Counted from the first letter of the stretch, positions 49,578-58,383 are shown. The stretch is 64,000 nucleotides of DNA from an uncultured Oscillospiraceae bacterium (GCA_934654755.1 CAKUGQ010000006.1:1-64000); one strand, 5' to 3'. Notes: generated by a model not told the origin, from the sequence alone. Numbers and translations: made by a program.

Positions 49578-51861
49578 TGTAGCGGCTTACCAGACCAAAC
49601 TCAGAGCCTCGCAATCGATCGCCGATTGCGAGAAGGTTCCCATGCCACCCTTACGCGACGACCAAAACTATGTGTTTATCAGTTATTCGCATCGCGACTA
49701 CAAGGCGGTCTATTCCGACCTTGCGGTGCTTTACGCCGCGGGCGTGCGTTTTTGCTACGACCGGGAGGCGTTGCAGGCAGGCGTCCCGTGGGATGAGGAT
49801 GTGCTGAATTATATCCGCAATCCGCGCTGCAGCGGCGTGATTTTCTTCCTCAGTCGCGATCTTTTTGCCAGCCGTTCCATTCAGACCGAGATTGAGATCG
49901 CAACGGATCTGCACGGGACGGGCGGCGGAGCAAAGAGCTACTTTTGCGTCAATCTGACGCAGCAGAAGCCCTCGCGTATTCTGATGTCCCTTGGTGCGCT
50001 GTCCGACGAGGAGCTGGAACGCTACGGGCTGGATACCGAGCGCATTGCGCTTCTGGCGCGTACCTTCTCCGACCGTGCGACCTATCTCAGCTTTGATTCG
50101 CCCAATCACGCGCGCGAGCTGATCGACGTGATCCGCGACCAGTTCAACGTGATGCCGGGCGCCTGCTTTGAGTTCCCGGAGGGCGTGTATGAAGGTGCGC
50201 TCCATGCGGGAAAGCGCAGCGGGCAGGGACGCTTTACGTTCCTCTCCGGCGATATCTATGAAGGCGAATGGCAGGACGATAAGCGCAGCGGTGAGGGGAC
50301 GATGACCTTTGCCAACGGAAATCGCTATACCGGAAGCTGGCGCGATAACAAATGCAATGGCACTGGCACGATGTATTATGCCGACGGAGACGTCTATGAG
50401 GGCGAGTGGAAGGACGGAAAGCGCAGCGGCAAAGGCACACAACATCGTGCAAACGGGGATGTTTATGAGGGCGAGTGGAAGGATGACAAATTCAACGGAC
50501 GTGGTATACTGCGCCTGACGGACGGTCGGGTATATGACGGTGATTGGAAGGCGGGCGCCTGGGACGGAAGGGGAGTTTTTACATGGCCGAGCGGACAACG
50601 CTATGAAGGGGAATTCCGGAGCGATACCGTATGTGGCTACGGCGTGATGCACTATGCCGACGGCCGCATCTACGAGGGCGAATGGAAGGACAACAAGTGG
50701 AACGGTCAGGGAAAGCTGACGCAGGCGGATGGCTCCGTCTGGCAGGGCGAGTTCCGTAACGGAGAGGCATGGACGGGGAAGGGACGCTGGACCTTTTACT
50801 TCAATGGCAAGCCGGCCGGGAACTATGACGGCGAGCTGCTTGAGGGCGACCCGGAGGGCTGCGGAAAGTGCTGTTTTCCGGGTGGTTCCGTTTACGAAGG
50901 TGAGTGGCGCCGGGGCGTGTTCTGCGGCAAGGGCTGTTATCGCTGGCCGAACGGCGGCTTCCATGAGGGCGAGTGGCGCGACAATCTCCCGAACGGGCAG
51001 GGTATCCGCCATTGGGCGGACGGTACCGTCTATGAGGGCCAATGGCATGACGGCGTAAGAGAGGGATTCGGAAAAGAGCGCTGTGCCGACGGCAACACCT
51101 ACGAGGGCGAGTGGCGCGACAATCTCCAGAACGGACAGGGCACCCGCCGTTGGGCGGACGGTGCTGTCTATGAGGGCCAATGGCGTGATGGTGCAAAAGA
51201 GGGATTCGGAAAAGAGCGCAATGCCGACGGCGACACCTACGAGGGGGACTGGAAAGACGGCAAATGGGACGGACAGGGCGTTTTCTGCTGTACGAACGGC
51301 GAGCGCTATGAGGGTCAATGGCGTGCCGGTCGGAGAAACGGCTTCGGAAAGATGCATTTCGCAGACGGCACGGACTATGAAGGCGAGTGGAAGGACGGAC
51401 AGCCAAACGGACACGGGATTCTTTATGTTTCACAGGAATACAGGTATATAGATCCCATTGCAAAGCCGGAGTATGACGAACCAGGTCAGGTGTACCGCGT
51501 GAGCTGCGAGGGTGAATTCCGAAACGGGATTCCGTCCGGGCCGTGCTGTCTTACGATCCCCGACGTGATGAAGATGCTTGGCCGCTGGGAGGGCGGTCTC
51601 CCGGTCGGGAAGGTACGGATCTTTTATGACGGCAACGCGTCATATGAGGGGGAGCAGGTCAATCTGCAGCCCCATGGAAAAGGGCTTTACATCACGTCGG
51701 ATTATTACTGGATTCTGGGCACCTTTGAACGAGGCAAGCTTGTCGAAGGTCAATTCATCGAGCCGAATGCAAATCTGCTTTCGAAAGACGAGGCGCTGCA
51801 GGATAAAATGATAAAGGATTCGCTTTTGGATGACCTGGCGAAACGAGGCGGGCAGCTTTAA
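49570..51861 (+). CDS. TIR-domain protein with MORN-repeat array
   Basis: A 763-residue protein. Residues about 33-150 form a TIR domain: YVFISYSHRDYKAVYSDL (34-51), YDREALQAGVPWDEDV (63-78), VIFFLSRDLF and SRSIQTEIEIA, where E107 is spaced as the NADase catalytic glutamate (S+6). From about 206 come some 18 regular MORN repeats of 23 residues (pattern YEGEWKDGKRNGxGxxxxADGx) and three or four degenerate ones at the end. MORN arrays bind membranes or act as scaffolds in other proteins. No signal peptide, so cytosolic face. AAGGAGG precedes ATG. I infer a TIR enzyme scaffolded to the RyR membrane partner; NADase activity is untested. Confidence 0.85.
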   Translation: MFDVAAYQTKLRASQSIADCEKVPMPPLRDDQNYVFISYSHRDYKAVYSDLAVLYAAGVRFCYDREALQAGVPWDEDVLNYIRNPRCSGVIFFLSRDLFASRSIQTEIEIATDLHGTGGGAKSYFCVNLTQQKPSRILMSLGALSDEELERYGLDTERIALLARTFSDRATYLSFDSPNHARELIDVIRDQFNVMPGACFEFPEGVYEGALHAGKRSGQGRFTFLSGDIYEGEWQDDKRSGEGTMTFANGNRYTGSWRDNKCNGTGTMYYADGDVYEGEWKDGKRSGKGTQHRANGDVYEGEWKDDKFNGRGILRLTDGRVYDGDWKAGAWDGRGVFTWPSGQRYEGEFRSDTVCGYGVMHYADGRIYEGEWKDNKWNGQGKLTQADGSVWQGEFRNGEAWTGKGRWTFYFNGKPAGNYDGELLEGDPEGCGKCCFPGGSVYEGEWRRGVFCGKGCYRWPNGGFHEGEWRDNLPNGQGIRHWADGTVYEGQWHDGVREGFGKERCADGNTYEGEWRDNLQNGQGTRRWADGAVYEGQWRDGAKEGFGKERNADGDTYEGDWKDGKWDGQGVFCCTNGERYEGQWRAGRRNGFGKMHFADGTDYEGEWKDGQPNGHGILYVSQEYRYIDPIAKPEYDEPGQVYRVSCEGEFRNGIPSGPCCLTIPDVMKMLGRWEGGLPVGKVRIFYDGNASYEGEQVNLQPHGKGLYITSDYYWILGTFERGKLVEGQFIEPNANLLSKDEALQDKMIKDSLLDDLAKRGGQL
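50965..51240. repeat. Tandem 138-bp duplication within MORN array
   Basis: Bases 50965-51102 and 51103-51240 are near-identical (both start GAGGGCGAGTGGCGCGACAA), each coding for two MORN repeats (46 residues). A recent in-frame expansion. Confidence 0.8.
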
Positions 51862-51878
51862 CTGAGTCGAGGGGACGA

Positions 51879-51915
51879 AAAATGGGACTGCCTCACACAG
51901 AGGCAGTCCCATTTT
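51879..51915. terminator. Bidirectional terminator
   Basis: AAAATGGGACTGCCTC / GAGGCAGTCCCATTTT with ACACA loop, between the convergent TIR-MORN and spmB genes. Confidence 0.9.
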
Positions 51916-52424
51916 CAGAAGAACAGCTTTGCTGTCAGCGCGGCGACCAGAAAGCCCGTCAGATCGGCGATAAGCGCAGCCGGGATCGTGTAGCGCGTTT
52001 TGCGGATGCCTGCCGCGCCGAAGTAGACGGAAATGGTGTAAAACGTTGTTTCCGTGCTGCCCAGCATGATGGCTGCCGTGCGGCCGATCAGGGAATCGGC
52101 GCCGTACGTCTGCATCAGCTCTGCGCCGACGGCCAACGCCGCGCTGCCGGAAAACGGGCGCAGAAGCACCAGCGGCAGCGTTTCGGCAGGCAGGCCGACG
52201 GCATTTGCCACCGGCGTGAGGAAGCGTGTCAGCACCTCCACGGCACCGGAAGCGCGCAGCATGGAAACCGCGCTCAGCAGCACGACGAGTGCCGGAACGA
52301 TGGATGCAAGAAGGCGCAGTCCATCGGCGCCGCCTGCGAGCAGAGCAGGGTAGACATCGCGGCGCTTTGTCAGCGCGGCCAAGGCGACGGACAACATCAG
52401 CAGCGGGATCAGATAGTCAACCAC
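51915..52424 (-). CDS. spmB: Spore maturation protein B
   Basis: A 169-residue membrane protein with several hydrophobic segments, of the SpmB/nucleoside-recognition gate family, needed for spore core dehydration. Family motifs: LRPFSGSAALAVGAELM, TTFYTISVYFGAAGIRKTRYTIPAALIADLTGF. Starts at GTG 52422-52424 after AAAGGAGAC. Overlaps spmA by 8 nt. Confidence 0.92.
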   Translation of the reverse strand: MVDYLIPLLMLSVALAALTKRRDVYPALLAGGADGLRLLASIVPALVVLLSAVSMLRASGAVEVLTRFLTPVANAVGLPAETLPLVLLRPFSGSAALAVGAELMQTYGADSLIGRTAAIMLGSTETTFYTISVYFGAAGIRKTRYTIPAALIADLTGFLVAALTAKLFF

Positions 52425-53001
52425 GCCGTCTCCTTTTGCGCAGCAGCAGCGCCGCAGCGACACCCGCCGAGACGGAGCAGACGGAGGTCAGCCAGACAGC
52501 GGGCAGAATATCGAACGGCGCCTGTGCGCCGGCCGCGGCGCGGACGGCCGCTACGGTTGTGGGCAGAAGCTGGATGGAGGCGGTATTGATTACGATCAGA
52601 AGGCACATTTCGTCCGTCGCCTCATGGGTACCGCCGGCAAGAACCTGCATCCGCTTTACGGCAGCGGTGCCGAGCGGTGTAGCGGCATTACCGAGACCGA
52701 GCAGATTGGCTGAGACATTTGCACTCAGATAACCGAGTGCCTTGTCATCATGACCGGCCTGCGGAAACAACCTGCCAAGAATCGGCCGCATCAGCCGTGC
52801 GAGCAGCGCCGTCAGACCGGCCTGCTCCATCAACCTTGCTACGGCACTCCAGAGACATAGGGATCCCGCAAGTCCCAGCGCCAGCGTAACGGCATTTTGC
52901 GCGCCCTCCATAGCGGCAGCGCTCAGATTTCCGTTGCCTGTCAGCAGCGATGCACCCAGTGCCAGCAACAGCATTCCAGCCCAAATTGCACCCATCAGCA
53001 T
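52417..53001 (-). CDS. spmA: Spore maturation protein A
   Basis: The partner of SpmB, about 194 residues and also membrane-bound. Motifs: NAVTLALGLAGSLCLWSAVARLMEQAGL, PQAGHDDKALGYLSANVSANLLGLGNAATPLGTAAVKRMQ, INTASIQLLPTT. ATG 53001 is favoured (GGGGGG 6 nt upstream); ATG 53007 and 52995 are alternatives. The spmA-spmB order and coupling are conserved in spore formers. Confidence 0.92.
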   Translation of the reverse strand: MLMGAIWAGMLLLALGASLLTGNGNLSAAAMEGAQNAVTLALGLAGSLCLWSAVARLMEQAGLTALLARLMRPILGRLFPQAGHDDKALGYLSANVSANLLGLGNAATPLGTAAVKRMQVLAGGTHEATDEMCLLIVINTASIQLLPTTVAAVRAAAGAQAPFDILPAVWLTSVCSVSAGVAAALLLRKRRRRG

Positions 53002-53052
53002 GGACATCCCCCCGAGTCAGAGCTTATGTGCAAAAACCTGCTTTATGACTGC

Positions 53053-53080
53053 TTGACAGATTTCGACAGCATGATATAAT
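53053..53080 (+). promoter_or_regulatory. Promoter of AbrB-like gene
   Basis: TTGACA (53053-53058), 16 nt, TATAAT (53075-53080). Confidence 0.8.
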
Positions 53081-53104
53081 TGTAAAAAAAGAAGGGGGGA
53101 GCCT

Positions 53105-53356
53105 GTGAAAATGAACGGAATACACCGCCGTGTGGATGAATTGGGACGAATCGTACTACCTGTTGAAATGCGCCGCAGTTTGGGTATTGCAGAACGGGAT
53201 TTGGTTGAAGTTCGTCTCGAGGGAGAGAGCATCCTGCTCCGTAAGAGCAGCAAAAGCTGCGTTTTTTGCGGCTCGGAGCGAGGACTGCTGCCGTATCGCG
53301 GGAAATACCTTTGTATGACCTGCTTACAGACCGTTTGGAAGGAAAACGGAAAATAA
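53105..53356 (+). CDS. AbrB-family regulator with C-terminal zinc ribbon
   Basis: An 83-residue protein. Residues 1-47 are an AbrB/SpoVT swapped-hairpin DNA-binding domain (NGIHRRVDELGRIVLPVEMRRSLGI). Instead of a multimerisation domain it ends in a zinc-ribbon-like module with C52-x-x-C55 and C70-x-x-C73. The start GTG 53105 keeps the family M-K-x-x-G-I beginning; ATG 53111 is possible. GGGGGGAG upstream. Monocistronic, between divergent spmA and convergent fba. Confidence 0.85.
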   Translation: MKMNGIHRRVDELGRIVLPVEMRRSLGIAERDLVEVRLEGESILLRKSSKSCVFCGSERGLLPYRGKYLCMTCLQTVWKENGK

Positions 53357-53410
53357 AAGCGTATGGCTGCCGAAAACCGGTGCCTGCCGTCGTCCGTCCC
53401 TTTACGTCAA

Positions 53411-53446
53411 ACAAGAAGCCGCCTCCATAGGAGGCGGCTTCTTGTT
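53411..53446. terminator. Bidirectional terminator
   Basis: ACAAGAAGCCGCCTCC / GGAGGCGGCTTCTTGT, ATA loop; ends the AbrB gene and fba. Confidence 0.9.
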
Positions 53447-53450
53447 TGGT

Positions 53451-54389
53451 TTACGCCTTATCGTTGCAGCCGAGGACGTCAATGATCTTGTGCTTGACGA
53501 GCTGCTTGATGTTCTCACGCGCAGGCTTGAGATACTGACGCGGATCAAAATGATCCGGATGCTCCGCAAAGTACTTGCGGATTGTGCCGGTCATGGCCAA
53601 ACGCAGGTCGGAGTCGATGTTAATCTTGCACACGGCCATACGCGCCGCCTCACGGAGCTGATCCTCCGGAACGCCGATGGCGCCGGGCATCGCACCGCCG
53701 TAGGTGTTGATCATCTGCACATATTCCTGCGGGACGGAGGAAGAACCGTGCAGCACGATCGGGAAGCCGGGCAGACGCTTTTCTACCTCCTTCAGAATGT
53801 CGAAGCGGAGCTGGGGCTTGGTGCCGGGCTTGAATTTATATGCACCGTGACTGGTGCCGATGGCGATGGCAAGAGAGTCGCAGCCGGTGCGGGTGACAAA
53901 CTCCTCGACCTCCTCGGGACGAGTGTAGGACGAATCCTCTGCCTTGACCTTGACTTCGTCTTCGATGCCGGCGAGTGTGCCCAACTCGGCTTCGACAACG
54001 ACACCGTGGTCATGCGCGTATTCCACAACGCGCTTGGTCTGCGCGATATTCTCCTCAAAGGGAAGGCTGGAGCCGTCGATCATGACGGAAGTGAAGCCGC
54101 CGTCAATACAGCTCTTACAGGTCTCAAAGTCGGGGCCGTGGTCCAGGTGCAAAGCGATAGGAATATTCGGGTTGCACAGAACGGCAGCCTCAACCAGCTT
54201 GACAAGATAGGTGTGGTTGGCATAGGCGCGCGCGCCCTTGGACACCTGAAGAATGACCGGCGCATTTGTCTCCGCGCAGGCCTCGGTGATTCCCTGCACG
54301 ATCTCCATATTGTTGACGTTGAAGGCACCGATGGCGTAGCCGCCCGCGTATGCCTTTTTGAACATTTCAGTCGTTGTGACCAATGCCAT
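53451..54389 (-). CDS. fba: Class II fructose-bisphosphate aldolase
   Basis: Zinc-dependent aldolase of glycolysis. The 312-residue product starts MALVTTTEMFKKAYAGGYAIGAFNVNNMEI (ATG 54387-54389, AAGGAG 8 nt upstream) and shows the zinc ligands in LHLDHGPDFE, DGSSLPFEENI, VEAELGTLAG, GTSHGAYKF and VLHGSSSVPQE. Single gene with its own promoter. Confidence 0.96.
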   Translation of the reverse strand: MALVTTTEMFKKAYAGGYAIGAFNVNNMEIVQGITEACAETNAPVILQVSKGARAYANHTYLVKLVEAAVLCNPNIPIALHLDHGPDFETCKSCIDGGFTSVMIDGSSLPFEENIAQTKRVVEYAHDHGVVVEAELGTLAGIEDEVKVKAEDSSYTRPEEVEEFVTRTGCDSLAIAIGTSHGAYKFKPGTKPQLRFDILKEVEKRLPGFPIVLHGSSSVPQEYVQMINTYGGAMPGAIGVPEDQLREAARMAVCKINIDSDLRLAMTGTIRKYFAEHPDHFDPRQYLKPARENIKQLVKHKIIDVLGCNDKA

Positions 54390-54452
54390 ATCAAACACTC
54401 CTTTTGCATTTTTATCGGTTGGTTTTGGATAAAATCCATTCGGAACGGCATT

Positions 54453-54480
54453 ATTATAGCACAGTTTTCGGTGATTGCAA
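54453..54480 (-). promoter_or_regulatory. Promoter of fba
   Basis: Minus-strand TTGCAA (54480-54475), 16 nt, TATAAT (54458-54453). Confidence 0.75.
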
Positions 54481-54484
54481 GCCC

Positions 54485-55120
54485 TTATTTGAGAAAGTAA
54501 AAACAGCTTTTTACGAGGCCGTGATCGAAACCGAGCCGATCATACAGGCGCATGGCTGCCGTGTTTTCCTCTGCACATAAGACGCGCACATGCGTACCAA
54601 CGGTACGCTGTGCCAATGCACGGCAGACCTCGGCGCCTCGACCGCGCTCCAATGCGGCAAGGCACAGAATCTCGTCATCCTCCGTGCGCCCGAGGCCGAC
54701 GGGTTTATCTCCGTCGCAGACCCAGAGAGCCTGCCCACTTGCGGCAAGCGCACGCCGTTCCGCTTCGTCGCAGGTTTTTGCCATCGGTACGGCGGCGAAG
54801 CACGCGTTGTATGCCTCTGACCAGCTGCGCAGCTCCTGTGCGGAACGGAGCGTCAGCGCGCAGGGATTGAGCATCTCGCGCGGCGCGGAGCGTTCAAGCA
54901 AACGTGCGTAGATGCGCCTGCCGGAGAAATCGCCCTCGCCGCCGACATAGATCTTTTCTGCGCCTGCGGCGCGGCAAAAGCTTTCACATTCGCGCAGGAG
55001 TGTATCCTGTGGGCCGAACGCTGCGCGGACAAGAATATAGGCCTCGCGGCGATAAGGAACCTCATGCAGGATCAGGGATGCAATGCCTGCTTCGCAGGTA
55101 AAAACGGGCAGATCCTTCAT
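54485..55120 (-). CDS. GNAT-family N-acetyltransferase
   Basis: A 211-residue protein whose C-terminal half has the GNAT core: acetyl-CoA loop region LAALERGRGAEVCRALAQR and LCAEENTAAMRLYDRLGFDHG. The N-terminal half is a divergent, probably duplicated GNAT-like fold. Substrate unknown. It starts 6 nt after the ricT stop, so it is likely the last gene of holB-ricT. Confidence 0.8.
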   Translation of the reverse strand: MKDLPVFTCEAGIASLILHEVPYRREAYILVRAAFGPQDTLLRECESFCRAAGAEKIYVGGEGDFSGRRIYARLLERSAPREMLNPCALTLRSAQELRSWSEAYNACFAAVPMAKTCDEAERRALAASGQALWVCDGDKPVGLGRTEDDEILCLAALERGRGAEVCRALAQRTVGTHVRVLCAEENTAAMRLYDRLGFDHGLVKSCFYFLK

Positions 55121-55126
55121 TGCAGA

Positions 55127-56407
55127 TTATTCCGGCTTTGGGCCGAATCTGCGGCGCTTGCGGTGCGAGGAGCGCGGTTTGCGTTCCTTTTGCTCGGGCG
55201 CCGTGTCATCCGCGGCGCGGTGCTCCTGCTTCGGTTTTGCGGCTTTGGAGGAACGCTCGTTTTTCTGCGGCCGCACGGCGGTCTCGGAACGATTCTCGGC
55301 ACGGTTTTCCGCCTTCGGACGGTGATTCTTCCCGCCGCGACGGCGGCGCGAACGGTTTCGCGGCTCCATGCCGTCATCTGCGAAGATCGGCTCCTCGCGC
55401 TCCGTGACAAGAGACTCATTGGTTTGACGCAGCACAATCGGCTCCAGATAGGTCATGAAGGGCGGTTCGGGCTGCTCGACCTTTCTCGGGCCGTTGCCGG
55501 AAATCGGCGCCAGGTCGTCCGGAATCGGTTCATCGTTTTTCTTCGCCTTGCCGTTGCGCAGGACACAGATTTCACAGTTCTTATGGCACACGCAGGTATC
55601 CGGCTGCTTTTCCAGTCGTACCTGTACGCTTTGACCGAGCAGGTTGACGGAGGTGACGGTGCCCCGGCCATCGGGGGTGTCAACAAAGGAATCAACCTTC
55701 GGACTGGTGCGCAGCAGCTCCTCATAGGCTTCCTGCTCATAGTTCAGGCAGCACATCAGTCGCCCGCAGGTGCCGGAGATTTTCGTCGGATTCAGGCTGA
55801 GATTCTGTGTCTTGGCCATTTTGATGGATACCGGCTGAAAGTCGTCCAGAAACTCGCGGCAGCAGAAGGGGCGACCGCAGATGCCAAGTCCGCCGACCAT
55901 CTTCGCCTTGTCGCGAACACCAATCTGCCGCAGTTCGATGCGTGTTCGCAGGGCGGACGCAAGATTTTTGACCAGTTCGCGGAAATCCACACGTCCGTCG
56001 GCAGTGAAGAAAAACAGAATTTTACTGCCGTCAAAGGCGTATTCTGCCGATACGAGCTGCATTTCCAACTTCAACTCATCAATTTTTCTTTGGCAAACGG
56101 CCAGTGCGTGCTTCTCGCGCTGCAGATTGTCTTCGTGCGTACGCTTGTCCTGCGTGGTGGCCAGACGCAGCACCGGACGCAGCGGCGCAACGACCTCACG
56201 CTCGGTCACGATATGGTTGCCGCGCGTGCAGGTGCCGTATTCCGCTCCGCGCGCAGTATCGAGGATGACGGCGTCACCGGTTTTGACTGTCAGCTTACCG
56301 GGATCGAAAAAATAGATCTTGGAGCCGCTGCGGAATTGCACATCGCATACGGTTACGCCGGCGTTTTCGACGGGCGTAGGCTCCGGGGGAAAGAGAATTG
56401 GTTCCAT
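55127..56407 (-). CDS. ricT: PSP1-domain protein RicT (YaaT)
   Basis: RicT, with RicA and RicF, forms a 4Fe-4S complex that promotes RNA maturation by RNase Y and supports sporulation and biofilm. The PSP1 domain spans about 60-270 with the Cys clusters GGLGICGRPFCC, TCGRLMCCLNYE and CVCHKNCEIC. The 426-residue product carries a C-terminal extension of some 140 residues, Arg/Lys/Glu-rich and probably disordered (RRRRGGKNHRPKAENRAENR), which is absent from Bacillus YaaT (about 275). Nine nt after holB, as in Bacillus. Confidence 0.92.
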   Translation of the reverse strand: MEPILFPPEPTPVENAGVTVCDVQFRSGSKIYFFDPGKLTVKTGDAVILDTARGAEYGTCTRGNHIVTEREVVAPLRPVLRLATTQDKRTHEDNLQREKHALAVCQRKIDELKLEMQLVSAEYAFDGSKILFFFTADGRVDFRELVKNLASALRTRIELRQIGVRDKAKMVGGLGICGRPFCCREFLDDFQPVSIKMAKTQNLSLNPTKISGTCGRLMCCLNYEQEAYEELLRTSPKVDSFVDTPDGRGTVTSVNLLGQSVQVRLEKQPDTCVCHKNCEICVLRNGKAKKNDEPIPDDLAPISGNGPRKVEQPEPPFMTYLEPIVLRQTNESLVTEREEPIFADDGMEPRNRSRRRRGGKNHRPKAENRAENRSETAVRPQKNERSSKAAKPKQEHRAADDTAPEQKERKPRSSHRKRRRFGPKPE

Positions 56408-56416
56408 AATGACTCC

Positions 56417-57370
56417 TTAATGTAGTAAGATCGAGAGCGCGCCGCACAGATGTGCGGGCGAAACATTTGCATCAAGCCGGGCAACGGCATCGCTCAGCGC
56501 ATCAACGGCAGACAGCAGCGCGCCGTCTGAGCGGCGCTGTGCGATCTGCGCACACTCCGGCCACGGGGCGATACCCGTGCTTTTGAACGCCAGCGCCGCA
56601 TAGAGCAGCTCGCGCCACTGCAGGAGGATCGGCCGCAGCGCATCGCGTTTGAGCTTTTCCATCGGCACAAGCAGACGCAGCAGCTCGCCCGGTGAATCGG
56701 AAAGATAGGCCGTAAGGAATTTCTGCGACTGAGGCAAAAGAGCATCGCCCTCACGCAGCAGCGTTTCGGCGCGGCCAAGGTAGCCCTCGCTGCGCCGCGC
56801 GGCGGCGGCGAGCACCTGCGGTGTCTGCCCCGGGAAACGTTCGGAAAGCGCTTTTACCAGTGCCTCCTGCGTCAACGGACTCATCCGCAGCTCTGCGCAG
56901 CGGCTGCGCACAGTCGGCAGAAGCTGTTCCGAGTTTTCGGCCAGCAGCAAAAATACGCCGTAAGCGGGCGGTTCCTCCATGCACTTGAGCAGCGCATTCT
57001 GCCCCTGTGCGTTCAGCTTTTGCGCATCGGGAAAGAGATAGATTTTTTTATTTCCCTCATTCGGGCGGACGGAAAGCGAGCTGCAGGCGTCACGCACCAG
57101 TTTGACCGGCAGGGAGGTTCTGTCCGGGTCGTCCACAACAATCACGTCCGGGTGCGCCTGATCGAGTACCTTGCGGCATTGCGCACAGCGCAGACAGGGA
57201 CGTGATTCGCCGGTGCACTGCAGCGCAGCGCAGAGCCAACGCGCAAGCGTATGCTTTCCGGAACCGACAGGGCCGGTGATCAGAAGTGCGTGCGGTATTC
57301 GGTCGCGCTCCAGCGCGGCGTGCAGCCGCTGCATGAGCGGCGCATTGCCTAAAGGCGTGACATCAGCCAT
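56417..57370 (-). CDS. holB: DNA polymerase III delta' subunit
   Basis: Clamp-loader wrench. The 317-residue product has an intact P-loop GPVGSGKHT (33-41), the zinc Cys group (C59, C62, C65 and C52), and the AAA fold with NALLKCMEEPPAYGVFLLLAE and SRC (TVRSRCAEL). GGAGG is 8 nt before ATG. First of holB-ricT-GNAT. A TATAAT (57408-57403, minus) lies upstream but without a clear -35. Confidence 0.92.
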   Translation of the reverse strand: MADVTPLGNAPLMQRLHAALERDRIPHALLITGPVGSGKHTLARWLCAALQCTGESRPCLRCAQCRKVLDQAHPDVIVVDDPDRTSLPVKLVRDACSSLSVRPNEGNKKIYLFPDAQKLNAQGQNALLKCMEEPPAYGVFLLLAENSEQLLPTVRSRCAELRMSPLTQEALVKALSERFPGQTPQVLAAAARRSEGYLGRAETLLREGDALLPQSQKFLTAYLSDSPGELLRLLVPMEKLKRDALRPILLQWRELLYAALAFKSTGIAPWPECAQIAQRRSDGALLSAVDALSDAVARLDANVSPAHLCGALSILLH

Positions 57371-57707
57371 TTGCAGTCCTCCTGATACCTTTCTAACATA
57401 CCATTATAACGTGCTGCGACGGATTTTGCTACTGTTTTTTTCTGAGAGGGCAGTACTATTTGAGAATTACGCCCGGAAAAGCGCAGAATCGGATAGAAAG
57501 CCGCATACTTCACACGCATCCGGGGGACAGCCTTATGAGACTGCCGTTCTTTTTTGCAGCAACGGCGGAGATCGGCGGAGCCGAGAAGGTCGTGCGACGA
57601 TAAAACGGCGCAAAAAATGCAAAAACTTTCCTCTTACACGATTTTGCATAATCCCCCAGCGTTTGCAGAGAATAGCAGTGTGAATTGAGAGCAGGAGGAA
57701 ATGCACT
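57371..57707. other. Divergent control region of holB and spoVT
   Basis: No gene. It contains the holB -10 (57403-57408) on the minus strand and, near spoVT, TGCATA (57645-57650) followed 17 nt later by a poor -10, a weak SigG/SigF-like arrangement expected for spoVT. Confidence 0.35.
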
Positions 57708-58250
57708 ATGAAAGCAACCGGAATCGTCCGAAAGGTTGATGAACTCGGACGAATCGTGATTCCAAAAGAAATCCGCCGTACTCTGCGTATTCGCGAGGGC
57801 GAGCCGTTGGAGATATTTACGGAGCGGGACGGAGAAGTTATCTTCAAGAAGTACTCTCCGGTAGGGGACCTGCAGGAATTTGCGGCGCAGCTTTGCGATT
57901 CCATCGGGAAGAACACCGGCCATATTGCGGCGATTTGCGACCGCGACAGCATCATTGCCGTCGCCGGAGCGCCAAGGCGGGAGCTGCTGGAAAAACGAAA
58001 CTCTGCCGAGCTGGAGCAGCTCATGGAGCAGCGAAAGAGTTATCGCTATCGCTCCGGCGACGCGCGCCTGCGCGTAGCGGAGACCGTGGAGCGCTACCAT
58101 CTTGGAGTAGCTGCGCCGATCATTGCCGAGGGAGATCTGATGGGCTGCGTTATGCTGCTGATGAACGAAAATGACCCGGCGTTGAGTGAATCGGAGCAGA
58201 AGCTTGCCCAGACGGTTGCAGGCTTTCTCGGCAAACAGATGGAAAACTGA
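57708..58250 (+). CDS. spoVT: Stage V sporulation regulator SpoVT
   Basis: Late forespore regulator. The 180-residue product has an N-terminal AbrB domain (MKATGIVRKVDELGRIVIPKEIRRTLRIREGEPLEIF) and a C-terminal GAF domain (about 60-178), the standard architecture. GCAGGAGG precedes ATG. Modulates SigG-dependent genes such as gpr. Confidence 0.95.
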   Translation: MKATGIVRKVDELGRIVIPKEIRRTLRIREGEPLEIFTERDGEVIFKKYSPVGDLQEFAAQLCDSIGKNTGHIAAICDRDSIIAVAGAPRRELLEKRNSAELEQLMEQRKSYRYRSGDARLRVAETVERYHLGVAAPIIAEGDLMGCVMLLMNENDPALSESEQKLAQTVAGFLGKQMEN

Positions 58251-58310
58251 GGCCGCGCGTATAAAAACGGCCACGCTTCCGGAGGTGTGAAGCTCCGGCA
58301 GTTATGTAAC

Positions 58311-58358
58311 AATACCCCCCGATGCGGCTTACGATCCGGCATCGGAGGGTATTCTCTG
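58311..58358 (+). terminator. Terminator-like hairpin after spoVT
   Basis: AATACCCCCCGATGC / GCATCGGAGGGTATT (one mismatch) with 13-nt loop. Confidence 0.65.
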
Positions 58359-58383
58359 TTGGTCGGGCGCGGACGGCGATTGC

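Noticed and set aside
49651..51414. 587-codon minus-strand frame opposite the TIR-MORN gene
   Set aside because: Repeat-derived mirror of the MORN array; no ribosome site, and the repeated motifs simply reflect the sense strand.
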